DNA from: Desulfurivibrio alkaliphilus AHT 2
Lineage (GTDB): Bacteria; Desulfobacterota; Desulfobulbia; Desulfobulbales; Desulfurivibrionaceae
DNA: 64,000 nucleotides
Reading direction: 5' to 3'
Assembly (NCBI RefSeq): GCF_000092205.1
Contig: NC_014216.1
Location: 744,001 to 808,000 of the forward strand
This document shows positions 36,312 to 44,950 of this stretch, piece by piece (the first letter of the stretch is position 1; every line of letters starts with the position of its first letter). The notes under the pieces are model-generated. The model was not told the DNA's origin, ran no database searches, and saw nothing but the letters and a program-made list of their open reading frames with translations. Made by a program: the position numbers and the translations under genes.

Positions 36312-38534
36312 ATGCTGAAAAGTTTCAAATTAGGTGCCAAGATGTTGGGCGGCTTCACTTTGGTGGCCGCCATTATCGTCGTGGTCGGCCTCTTCGGTTT
36401 GCGGGGAGCCAATCAGTTGAACAGCCATCTTCACGAAATCGGTGAAGTTAACCTCCCCAGCATTAAAAGTCTGCTGGAGGTTGAAATTATCATGGAAGAG
36501 ATCATACAGGTCCACCGGACCTTGATGACCGAAATGCTCAGCATGGAGCAAAGGCAACGTTACCTGAGTCAACTCAATGACTACTGGCAAATGCTGGATC
36601 AAACCTGGGCGCATTATATGACACTGCCGGCCACCATCGAGGAGGAGCGGCTTAGCAGCGAGTTTGAGCGGGAACTGGCTGAATTGCGACGGCTGGATCA
36701 GCAGTGGAGTCAGCTTAATCAAACTTTCCAGGATATTGAGATTCTTGACCCTGGTGACTTAGTGGCCAATTTGCAGCGTTTTCGCGGTGATCATTACGCC
36801 CTTGAAGTGAACGTAGCTGGCCTGTTGCTTAACAATCAGGAGTTCAGCGGGGGCGAAGATCCCACCGCATGTAATTTCGGGCGCTGGCTGGCCACCTTTT
36901 CCACCAACAACCGGGACATTCGCAGTATGCTCACCCAGATGCGGGGCAACCATGATCGTTTTCACCTGGCGGTGGCCCAAATTCGTGAGGCCATGCAGGC
37001 CGGTAACCAGGCTCGGGCCCAGAGAACATATAACGAGGTCATGCAGCCAGCTGCCAGGGGGGTGTTTGATTCCTTCAATCAGTTGATTGCCTTGGCCGGG
37101 GAGGCCAATGCCATGCGGGATCAGATGACGGAGATGGTATTGGGGCCCATGTATCAAGAGGCGCAGGAGGCCATGGATGTTCTCGAACGTTTGGTCGCAA
37201 TCAACCATGAGATCGCCAGCGAGGCGGTGGCCCTAGCTGCCAGTGATGGTGTCCAGGTGCGGAGCGTGGCCATTATCGGTATGGCAATAGGTACCATCCT
37301 GGCCTTATTTCTGGGCTTTTTGCTGACCCGTGCTATTACCCAGCCCATCGGGCGGGTGGTTGCCATGCTCAATGAAATGGGCAAAGGCCGGCTAAACAAC
37401 CGCTTGAACATGGACAGCAAGGATGAGATCGGCCAGATGGCCAAGACCATGGATGAATTCGCCGATAACCTGCAAAACGGGGTGGTGGCCGGCCTGCAGA
37501 AGCTGTCCCGGGGGGACCTGACCTTCGAGGGCAAACCCCATGACGAGCAGGATGTAATTGGTAACGCCCTGGTCAAGACCAACAATGATCTCAACCGGAT
37601 CGTCGGCGAAATCCTGGCCGCCACCGAGCAGATCGCCGCCGGTTCGGGCCAGGTTTCAAGCTCCAGCCAGTCGCTGTCTCAAGGGGCCACCGAATCGGCG
37701 GCCTCGCTGGAGGAGATTACCAGCTCAATGACCGAGATGGCCTCCCAGACCAAGCTCAACGCCGAAAACTCTACTCAGGCCAATCAGTTGGCCGGGGAGG
37801 CCCGCCAGGCCGCCGAGAGCGGCAACGAGCAGATGGAGAAGATGATGGCGGCCATGGCCGAGATCAACGAGGCCGGGCAGAAGATCTCCAAGATCATCAA
37901 GGTAATCGACGAGATCGCCTTCCAGACCAACCTGCTGGCCTTGAATGCGGCGGTGGAAGCGGCGCGGGCCGGCCGCCACGGCAAGGGTTTTGCGGTGGTG
38001 GCGGAAGAGGTGCGTAACCTGGCGGCCCGCAGCGCCAAGGCGGCCAAGGAGACGGCGGAACTGATCGAAGGTTCGGTGGCCAAGACCGAAAACGGCACCG
38101 AGATCGCCACCCGGACCGCCGAGTCGCTTAAAGAGATCGTAACGGCCATCACCAAGGCCACCGACCTGGTGGGCGAGATCGCCGCCGCCAGCAACGAGCA
38201 GGCCCAGGGCATTGCCCAGGTCAACGAAGGCTTGAGCCAGATCGACCAGGTGACCCAGACCAACACCGCCAACGCCGAGGAAGGCGCGGCGGCGGCCGAA
38301 GAACTTTCCAGCCAGGCCGATCATCTCCGCGGCCTGATGGCCACCTTCACCGTCAAGGGCGGCAGTGTCTCCCGCCGGCAGCAACGAGCCCTGCCGGAAG
38401 CCCCCGAACCTCGGCCCAGCGGTGGCGGCCAGACAAGCTTCAAGGGCTGGGACAGCCTGGAGCCCAAAGCCGGACGCAAAACCAAGCCCAGCGAAGTTAT
38501 CGCCCTGGATGACCGGGAGTTCGGCCGCTATTAG
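36312..38534 (+). CDS. Methyl-accepting chemotaxis protein 3 (helical sensor with CZB-like zinc site)
   Basis: 740 residues, ATG behind AAAGGAGACGG. Helix about 9-29, then a long helical periplasmic region resembling 4HB/HBM bundles. Within it (about residues 155-225) lies a CZB-like pattern: [30 protein letters not shown], that is His, Cys (in CNFGxW) and the His-x3-His pair that bind zinc in CZB domains. Second helix about 318-340, HAMP, signalling hairpin and the tail FKGWDSLE with terminal [11 protein letters not shown] domains are mostly cytoplasmic; here it sits between the two membrane helices. Zinc or hypochlorous acid sensing is a possibility by analogy. Confidence 0.9.
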   Translation: MLKSFKLGAKMLGGFTLVAAIIVVVGLFGLRGANQLNSHLHEIGEVNLPSIKSLLEVEIIMEEIIQVHRTLMTEMLSMEQRQRYLSQLNDYWQMLDQTWAHYMTLPATIEEERLSSEFERELAELRRLDQQWSQLNQTFQDIEILDPGDLVANLQRFRGDHYALEVNVAGLLLNNQEFSGGEDPTACNFGRWLATFSTNNRDIRSMLTQMRGNHDRFHLAVAQIREAMQAGNQARAQRTYNEVMQPAARGVFDSFNQLIALAGEANAMRDQMTEMVLGPMYQEAQEAMDVLERLVAINHEIASEAVALAASDGVQVRSVAIIGMAIGTILALFLGFLLTRAITQPIGRVVAMLNEMGKGRLNNRLNMDSKDEIGQMAKTMDEFADNLQNGVVAGLQKLSRGDLTFEGKPHDEQDVIGNALVKTNNDLNRIVGEILAATEQIAAGSGQVSSSSQSLSQGATESAASLEEITSSMTEMASQTKLNAENSTQANQLAGEARQAAESGNEQMEKMMAAMAEINEAGQKISKIIKVIDEIAFQTNLLALNAAVEAARAGRHGKGFAVVAEEVRNLAARSAKAAKETAELIEGSVAKTENGTEIATRTAESLKEIVTAITKATDLVGEIAAASNEQAQGIAQVNEGLSQIDQVTQTNTANAEEGAAAAEELSSQADHLRGLMATFTVKGGSVSRRQQRALPEAPEPRPSGGGQTSFKGWDSLEPKAGRKTKPSEVIALDDREFGRY
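37947..38112 (+). repeat. 166-bp segment identical to 42428-42593 (receptor signalling tip)
   Basis: Part of an approximately 850-bp module repeated in all four receptor genes. Between receptors 3 and 4 this stretch matches base for base, including silent positions, which suggests recent gene conversion or recombination. Confidence 0.8.
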
Positions 38535-38552
38535 CGGCGGGATAGCGATCAC

Positions 38553-38577
38553 GGGGTGCCGCAAGCTCCGGCACCCC
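38553..38577 (+). other. GC-rich hairpin between receptor 3 and the REC-SBP-CheW gene
   Basis: GGGGTGCCG and CGGCACCCC form a perfect 9-base stem with a 7-base loop, 18 bases after the receptor stop. No run of T follows, so it is more likely an mRNA stabiliser or partial terminator than a full one. Confidence 0.4.
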
Positions 38578-38603
38578 GGCAAATTCAACACAGGGAAGGC
38601 ACC

Positions 38604-40739
38604 ATGACCGTAGCAAGCAAACTGCGAATTCTGCTGGCCGAAGATGCTCGGGCCATGCGCAAGATGGAGGTCAAGATCCTGGCCGAGGCCGGTTACCCCG
38701 AGGTGATCCAGGTCAATGACGGCCAGGAGGCCGTTGATCGGTTGACCGCCGGGGACCAGGTGGATCTGGTGATCAGCGACTGGTCCATGCCCAACATGGA
38801 CGGCCTGCAACTGGTGCAGTGGCTGCGCGGGCAAGAGCAATTCAAAAACCTGCCCATCTTGGTGGCCACCAGCCACGGTGACCGGGAGTATATCGACGAG
38901 ATCATGGCCGCCGGGGCCAACGGGGTGCTGCCCAAGCCCTTCACCGCCGAAGAACTGAAGGTGGCCATCGCCAAGGTGATGGGTTGGGCTCCGCCGGAGC
39001 AGCCCTCGTTGGTGGCGGAGAACCAGGGTCCTCAGCTCACCGAGGATGGTCGCCTGCTGCTGCGCCTGGCCCATATCCAGATCACCGATCATTTGGCCTT
39101 GGGGGTATTGAAGGAGCGGATTGCCAAGGGGGAGGAAACCCCGATCCATTTTGCCCTGGAAACCTGTTGCCAGGGGGGCTGGAACCCTTTGCAGGCCGAG
39201 CTTGAGAAGGGGCGGGTGGACGGCGCCCTGATCCTGGCTCCGGCGGCCATGGATATGTTCAATCACCGGGTGCCCATCAAGCTGGTACTGCTGGCCCATC
39301 GCAACGGCAGCATCTGTGTCCGCAAGCGCCGGGCGGAGGGAAGTGAGAGCGGCGAGATCGCCGAGGCCGATTTTTTCCGTCGTAAAAGTTTTTACCTGCC
39401 CCACAAGATGTCGATCCACAACCTGCTGGCCCATCATTACTTCAAGCAGTTGGGGCTCAAGGCCGGGGTGGCCAACGAGCCTGGGATCGATGTTTTGCTG
39501 GAGGTGGTGCCGCCGGTGACCATGCCGGAAGTGCTGCGCGACAACGACGAAGCGGCCGGTTTTCTGGTGGCCGAACCCATCGGCTCCCGGGCCATTGCCG
39601 CCGGTATTGCCGAAAAACAGTTTCTCTCCAGCGAGTTGTGGGACCACCACCCCTGCTGCGTGGTGGTCTTCCGCGATGAGATCATCGAGCAGCACCCGGA
39701 GGCGGTTCGGGAGTTCACCCAGATGATGGTCCGGGCCGGCCGAGCGATTCCCGCCGATCTCGACCAGGCGGCCCAGGTCGCCGTGCGCTTCCTCGACCCC
39801 CTGGGCACCTTGGGCCTCAAACCGGAACTGCTGGCCAAGGTGCTGGCCGATCCCGGCGGTATTGTCTACGACGATCTGTACCCCCGCCCCGAAGAGCTGG
39901 CCATCATCCAGGATTACATGCGCCGGGAGATGGGAATCGGCCGCCCGGTCGACCTGGAGAACTTTGTTGACCACCGCTTTGCCGACGAGGCCTGCCCGGA
40001 GGCCGCCGGCCGGAGTCATCAGCCGCCGACCTTCACCGGGGCCGTCGCCGAACAGGCAACCCCGAACCATCCGCAAACCCCGGCCCCGGCGGCTGCCGGT
40101 GAAAACAAGCCGGAGCCGGAGTTGCAACCGGAGCCGGAACCGGCCGCCCTACCAGCCGAAGGCGCCCAGCCTGCCCAATCTAGCGGACCCAAGAAAGCGA
40201 CCGCGAAAAAGGCCGAAAAAGAGTCCTCCCGCCCCCTCGACGACGAGGATGAGTGGGATGAAGACGACGAGGATACCCAGAAGGACAAGTATCTTACCTT
40301 TCATCTCCACGGCGAGGATTACGGCCTGGAGATCCGCTTTGTCACCGAAATCATCGGTATCCAGAAAATCACCAAGGTGCCGGATATGCCCCACTTCCTG
40401 ATGGGGATCATCAACCTGCGGGGCAAGGTGATCCCGGTGATGGACGTAAGGCTCCGTTTCAAGCTGCCGGAAAGGGAATACGACGAGCGCACCTGCATCA
40501 TCGTGGTCGATATTGAGGGTACCGCCATCGGCCTGGTGGTGGATCAGGTCCAGGAAGTGGTGGATATCCCCGAAGATCAGGTGGAGCCGCCCCCCGAGTC
40601 CCGCCGGGGCAAAAGCAGCCCATTTTTGCAGGGCATGGGCAAGATCGGCAAGGAGGTCAAGATTTTGCTCAACGTGGAAAAACTGCTTTACGACGAGCAG
40701 TTGGAGAGCATCAAGGAAGTAGCCGGTGAGCGGGAATAA
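38604..40739 (+). CDS. REC / NMT1-type (NrtA-like) substrate-binding / CheW triple fusion
   Basis: 711 residues from ATG 38604 behind GGGAAGG. Residues 1-125 form a receiver (Asp59 in [15 protein letters not shown] at 111-112). Residues about 150-460 resemble the NMT1/NrtA class of ABC substrate-binding proteins: [64 protein letters not shown]. There is no signal peptide or helix, so this domain would be cytoplasmic. A Pro/Glu/Ala-rich linker (470-545) leads to a CheW domain (about 550-711) nearly identical in key segments to the standalone CheW. It lies inside the chemotaxis cluster between two receptors. It may bind a small ligand in the cytoplasm and couple it to CheA, a soluble alternative to a receptor; this is inference. 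Confidence 0.88.
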   Translation: MTVASKLRILLAEDARAMRKMEVKILAEAGYPEVIQVNDGQEAVDRLTAGDQVDLVISDWSMPNMDGLQLVQWLRGQEQFKNLPILVATSHGDREYIDEIMAAGANGVLPKPFTAEELKVAIAKVMGWAPPEQPSLVAENQGPQLTEDGRLLLRLAHIQITDHLALGVLKERIAKGEETPIHFALETCCQGGWNPLQAELEKGRVDGALILAPAAMDMFNHRVPIKLVLLAHRNGSICVRKRRAEGSESGEIAEADFFRRKSFYLPHKMSIHNLLAHHYFKQLGLKAGVANEPGIDVLLEVVPPVTMPEVLRDNDEAAGFLVAEPIGSRAIAAGIAEKQFLSSELWDHHPCCVVVFRDEIIEQHPEAVREFTQMMVRAGRAIPADLDQAAQVAVRFLDPLGTLGLKPELLAKVLADPGGIVYDDLYPRPEELAIIQDYMRREMGIGRPVDLENFVDHRFADEACPEAAGRSHQPPTFTGAVAEQATPNHPQTPAPAAAGENKPEPELQPEPEPAALPAEGAQPAQSSGPKKATAKKAEKESSRPLDDEDEWDEDDEDTQKDKYLTFHLHGEDYGLEIRFVTEIIGIQKITKVPDMPHFLMGIINLRGKVIPVMDVRLRFKLPEREYDERTCIIVVDIEGTAIGLVVDQVQEVVDIPEDQVEPPPESRRGKSSPFLQGMGKIGKEVKILLNVEKLLYDEQLESIKEVAGERE

Positions 40740-40768
40740 GCAGGCCAAAACAGCCAGGGAGTAACGTT

Positions 40769-43012
40769 ATGAGTAAGCCCAGCAAATTCAATCTTAGTCT
40801 GAAGCAGAAAATGATGCTGCCCCTGCTGGTGGCGGTGCTGATTTCGGCCCTGCTGGCCATGCCTTTGGTGCAGCGGGAACTGGGCCGGTTGAGCAGTGGT
40901 TTCATTGCCAATGTGGTCAGCGATAAGCAGGAGGAAATCGACCGGGCCATCGACCGGGCCGCCGCCGATGCCCTGGAAAAGGCGGCGGTCTTTACCCGGC
41001 TGCCGGAGGTACTGGAGGCCTACGAACTGGCCCACCAGGGCGACATCAACGCCGAGGACGACCCTCATGCCCAACAGGCCCGCGAATTGCTGCGGCGGGA
41101 GTTGGGCGAGGCGGTGGCGGGATATGACGCCATTGTCGGGGAGCCCATGCAGTTGCATTTTCATCTGCCCAGCGGTCGCAGCCTGGTCCGTTTGTGGCGG
41201 GAGCGCCAGGTCCAGCGCAACGGTACCTGGGTGGATATTTCCGATGATATCTCAACTTTTCGCCCCACGGTGATGGAGGTCAACCGGAGCGGTCGGCCGG
41301 TGCAGGGTATCGAGGTGGGCCAGGGCGGTTTTGTGATCCGTGGGGTGGCCCCCATCCGCTCCCCCGGTGGCCGGCAGCTTGGTTCGGTGGAGATGCTGGC
41401 CGACTTCGACCAGCTTTTTCAGGCCGCGGTGGGCGCCGGTCAGCAACTGCTGCTCTATATGAATGCCGATCTGCTCAGTGTGGCCGGCCGGTTGCGGGAT
41501 GCGCAACAATATCCCCTGGTGGACAACCGTTACGTGCTGGTCTCCGGCAGTGATGACGGTCGGGTCGAGCAACTGATCGACCTGGAGCTGCTGCAAACCG
41601 GGGCCCGGGGCATGGTGATGCGCCAGGCCGATGCCCGGATGCTGGCGGCCTTCCCGGTTAATGATTACCAGGGCAACCAGATCGGGATCATGGTCCTGGC
41701 CCAGGACACCAGCGCGGTGGCCGCCGGTATTCGCAATGTGCTGGTAATTCTGGGGCTGGTGGCCGGCCTGATCATGCTGCTGATCGTGGCCATCAATTTT
41801 CTCACGGCCCGGGCCATCACCAATCCGATCCAGCAAACCGTCACCATGATCCGGGAGATGGCCAAGGGGCGGCTGGACAGTCGCCTACACATGACCCGCA
41901 CCGATGAGATCGGGGTGATGGCCAAGACCATGGATGAATTTGCCGACACCCTGCAAAACCAGGTGGTGGCCGGTTTGCAGAAACTGGCCCAGGGCGATTT
42001 GACCTTCGAGGCCCAGGCCCATGACGAGCAGGATGTAATCGGCAACGCCCTGGTCAAGACCAACGCCGATCTCAACCGCACCGTGGGCGAAATCCTGAGC
42101 GCCACCGAGCAGATCGCCGCCGGCGCCAACCAGGTTTCCAGCGCCAGCCAGTCGTTGTCCCAGGGGGCCACCGAATCGGCCGCTTCGCTGGAGGAGATCA
42201 CCAGCTCGATGACCGAGATGGCCTCCCAGACCAAGCTCAACGCCGAAAACTCCACCCAGGCCAACCAGTTGGCCGGTGAGGCCCGCCAGGCCGCCGAGAG
42301 CGGCAACGAGCAGATGGAAAAGATGATGGCGGCCATGACCGAGATCAACGAGGCCGGGCAGAATATCTCCAAGATCATCAAGGTAATCGACGAGATCGCC
42401 TTCCAGACCAACCTGCTGGCCCTGAACGCGGCGGTGGAAGCGGCGCGGGCCGGCCGCCACGGCAAGGGTTTTGCGGTGGTGGCGGAAGAGGTGCGTAACC
42501 TGGCGGCCCGCAGCGCCAAGGCGGCCAAGGAGACGGCGGAACTGATCGAAGGTTCGGTGGCCAAGACCGAAAACGGCACCGAGATCGCCACCCAGACCTC
42601 CGAGTCGCTCAAAAAGATCGTCAGGGTCATCACCAAGGCCACCGACCTGGTGGGCGAGATCGCGGCGGCCAGCAACGAGCAGGCCCAGGGGATATCCCAG
42701 GTCAACGAGGGTTTGAGCCAGATCGACCAGGTAACCCAGACCAACACCGCCAACGCCGAAGAGGGCGCGGCGGCGGCCGAGGAACTCTCCAGCCAGGCCA
42801 ACCACCTGCGGGGTCTGATGGGTGTTTTCACCATCAAGGGGGGGCAGCCTTCCCGCCGCCGGCAGGCCTTGCCGGAGGCTCCCGAATACCGGCCCGAACC
42901 CGGCGATCAGGGAAGTTTCAAAGGCTGGGACAGCGTGGAGCCGAAAGCCGGGCGGGGTAAGAAAGCCAGCGAGGTGATCGCCCTGGATGACCATGAGTTT
43001 GGTCGCTACTAA
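40769..43012 (+). CDS. Methyl-accepting chemotaxis protein 4 (dCache_3-type sensor)
   Basis: 747 residues, ATG behind GGGAG. Helix about 13-33, a periplasmic double-Cache type 3 domain with the family stretch [42 protein letters not shown] and [10 protein letters not shown], second helix about 322-345, HAMP and signalling hairpin. Tail FKGWDSVE and terminal DDHEFGRY. The cheR ATG follows the stop codon with no gap, so the tether-binding methyltransferase is made from the same message. Confidence 0.94.
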   Translation: MSKPSKFNLSLKQKMMLPLLVAVLISALLAMPLVQRELGRLSSGFIANVVSDKQEEIDRAIDRAAADALEKAAVFTRLPEVLEAYELAHQGDINAEDDPHAQQARELLRRELGEAVAGYDAIVGEPMQLHFHLPSGRSLVRLWRERQVQRNGTWVDISDDISTFRPTVMEVNRSGRPVQGIEVGQGGFVIRGVAPIRSPGGRQLGSVEMLADFDQLFQAAVGAGQQLLLYMNADLLSVAGRLRDAQQYPLVDNRYVLVSGSDDGRVEQLIDLELLQTGARGMVMRQADARMLAAFPVNDYQGNQIGIMVLAQDTSAVAAGIRNVLVILGLVAGLIMLLIVAINFLTARAITNPIQQTVTMIREMAKGRLDSRLHMTRTDEIGVMAKTMDEFADTLQNQVVAGLQKLAQGDLTFEAQAHDEQDVIGNALVKTNADLNRTVGEILSATEQIAAGANQVSSASQSLSQGATESAASLEEITSSMTEMASQTKLNAENSTQANQLAGEARQAAESGNEQMEKMMAAMTEINEAGQNISKIIKVIDEIAFQTNLLALNAAVEAARAGRHGKGFAVVAEEVRNLAARSAKAAKETAELIEGSVAKTENGTEIATQTSESLKKIVRVITKATDLVGEIAAASNEQAQGISQVNEGLSQIDQVTQTNTANAEEGAAAAEELSSQANHLRGLMGVFTIKGGQPSRRRQALPEAPEYRPEPGDQGSFKGWDSVEPKAGRGKKASEVIALDDHEFGRY
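42428..42593 (+). repeat. 166-bp segment identical to 37947-38112
   Basis: Receptor 4 copy of the identical stretch of the signalling tip region; flanking parts of the module differ at scattered positions. Confidence 0.8.
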
Positions 43013-43846
43013 ATGAACCAAGTGCTGACCATCAGCGACCGGGAGTTCAGCCTGATCCGCAACCTGGTTTACGAGCGCTTCGGGATCAACCTCACCGAGC
43101 AGAAGCGCTCTCTGGTGGTGGGCCGCCTGCAGAAACTGTTGCGGACGGAAGGTTACCAGACCTTCCAGGAGTACCATGAGGCCCTGGTGGCCGATACCAG
43201 CGGTGCGGCTTTGGACAAGCTGATCAACCGGATATCCACCAACTACACCTACTTCAACCGGGAACAGGCCCATTTCGACTTTTTCCACCAGGAGGTGCTG
43301 CCGGCCCTGATCAACAGACAACGCGCCAACCGGGAGCAGGATTTGCGGATCTGGAGCGCCGGCTGCTCCTCCGGTGAAGAGCCTTATTATCTAAACATCC
43401 TGATGATGGAGCAGTTGGGCGGAGAGTATGCGGCCTGGCGGGCCGGGGTGCTGGCCACCGATATCTCCGACCAGGCCTTGTGCAAGGCCCGGCGGGGGCT
43501 CTACGAGGATGACCAGGTGTCCCGGCTGCCGCTGCTGCTGCGCAACAAGTACTTTGACCGGCAGCCCAACGGCAGTTGGCAGGCCAGGGAAAACCTGCGC
43601 CGGGAGGTGACCTTCCGCCGCTTTAACTTGATGAACCGGCAGTTCTGCTTCAAAAAGGGGTTTCAGGTGATCTTCTGCCGCAATGTGATGATCTACTTCG
43701 ATACCGCCACCCGGCAGGCCCTGGTGCGGCGTTTTCACCACTGCCTGGAACCCGGCGGTTACCTCTTTATCGGCCACTCGGAAACCCTGGGCCGGGAGCA
43801 GAGCGATTTTCAATACCTGATGCCCGCCGTTTACCGGCGCCGGTGA
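43013..43846 (+). CDS. cheR: Chemotaxis protein methyltransferase CheR
   Basis: Methylates receptor glutamates with S-adenosylmethionine for adaptation. The 277-residue protein has the N-terminal helical domain (INRISTNYTYFNRE), the SAM site IWSAGCSSGEEPYYL, ATDISDQALCKARRG, the insert that in tether-dependent CheRs binds the receptor pentapeptide, and VIFCRNVMIYFD. Starts directly after the receptor 4 stop. All four receptors nearby end in a matching aromatic pentapeptide, consistent with a tether-dependent enzyme. Confidence 0.96.
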   Translation: MNQVLTISDREFSLIRNLVYERFGINLTEQKRSLVVGRLQKLLRTEGYQTFQEYHEALVADTSGAALDKLINRISTNYTYFNREQAHFDFFHQEVLPALINRQRANREQDLRIWSAGCSSGEEPYYLNILMMEQLGGEYAAWRAGVLATDISDQALCKARRGLYEDDQVSRLPLLLRNKYFDRQPNGSWQARENLRREVTFRRFNLMNRQFCFKKGFQVIFCRNVMIYFDTATRQALVRRFHHCLEPGGYLFIGHSETLGREQSDFQYLMPAVYRRR

Positions 43847-43865
43847 GTGGGAGAAAAAGTAAGTG

Positions 43866-44921
43866 ATGCAACCCAAACGTAAAATCCGGGTGCTGGTGGT
43901 GGATGACTCCTCCCTGGTCCGCACCATTCTCAGCCAGGGCCTGGCCCTGGATCCGGCCCTGGAGGTGGTGGGCAGCGCCCCCGACCCCTACGTGGCCCGG
44001 GACAAGATCGTTGAGCTCAAACCCGACGTGCTGACCCTGGATGTGGAAATGCCCCGGATGGACGGGGTGGAGTTTCTGCGGCGGCTGATGCCCCAGTACC
44101 CCTTGCCGGTGGTGATGGTCAGCGCCCTGACCAAGCGGGGCCAGCAGATCACCCTGGACGCCCTGGAGGCCGGGGCGGTGGATTTCGTCACCAAGCCCAG
44201 CACCGACGTGGCCCGTGGCTTGAACGCCATGATGCTGGAGTTGCGGACCAAGATTAAAATCGCCGCCTCGGCCAACGTCAGCCACCATAAGGAAAAACGG
44301 GCGGCCCTGTTTGCCGGCAAGGTCATCAGTGCCCCCCAAGCCCTGGCCGAATCCACCGACAAGATCATCGCCATCGGTGCTTCCACCGGTGGCACCGAGG
44401 CGATCAAGGCGGTGATCAGCCGCTACCCGGCCAATACCCCGGGGGTGGTGGTGGTGCAACACATGCCCGCCGGCTTTACCAGGATGTTTGCCGAAAGGCT
44501 CAACGAGATCTGCCCCATGCAGGTCAAGGAGGCGGCCAGCGGTGACCGGGTAATGCCGGGGCGGGTGCTGATCGCGCCGGGGGAGCAGCATATGCGGGTG
44601 CTCCGTTCAGGCGGCATTTACCAGGTGGAATGCCGCCCCGGTGAAAAGGTTTCCGGCCATTGCCCCTCGGTGGACGTGCTGATGCACTCGGTGGCCGAGC
44701 AGGTCGGGCGCAACGCGGTGGGGGTGATGCTCACCGGCATGGGCCGGGACGGGGCGGCGGGAATGCTGGCCATGCGCCAGGCCGGTGCCCGCAATATCGC
44801 CCAGGACGAAAAGACCTCGGTGGTCTTCGGCATGCCCAAGGAAGCTTTGGCCAACGGTGGGGCCGAAAGGCTGGTGCCCTTGGACCAGATCGCCGAAGTT
44901 TCACTGTCGCTGTTGACTTAA
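43866..44921 (+). CDS. cheB: Chemotaxis response regulator protein-glutamate methylesterase CheB
   Basis: Removes methyl groups from receptors after phosphorylation by CheA. 351 residues from ATG 43866; a GTG one codon upstream is in frame. Receiver with Asp59 (LTLDVEMPRMDG) and C-terminal esterase with the catalytic triad Ser173 (IGASTGGTEAI), His199 (VQHMPAGF) and Asp295 (GMGRDGAAGM). Located 19 bases after cheR and 29 bases before cheA. Confidence 0.96.
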   Translation: MQPKRKIRVLVVDDSSLVRTILSQGLALDPALEVVGSAPDPYVARDKIVELKPDVLTLDVEMPRMDGVEFLRRLMPQYPLPVVMVSALTKRGQQITLDALEAGAVDFVTKPSTDVARGLNAMMLELRTKIKIAASANVSHHKEKRAALFAGKVISAPQALAESTDKIIAIGASTGGTEAIKAVISRYPANTPGVVVVQHMPAGFTRMFAERLNEICPMQVKEAASGDRVMPGRVLIAPGEQHMRVLRSGGIYQVECRPGEKVSGHCPSVDVLMHSVAEQVGRNAVGVMLTGMGRDGAAGMLAMRQAGARNIAQDEKTSVVFGMPKEALANGGAERLVPLDQIAEVSLSLLT

Positions 44922-44950
44922 AAGCGGTTGAGAAGAGGAGAAAGAAAAAA

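Noticed and set aside
31689-43321. Long minus-strand frames opposite the receptor genes (including 31689-33338, 37725-40127 and 41885-43321)
   Set aside because: They mirror the repeated signalling module and are Gly/Leu/His-rich; their similarity to each other only reflects the repeated receptors.
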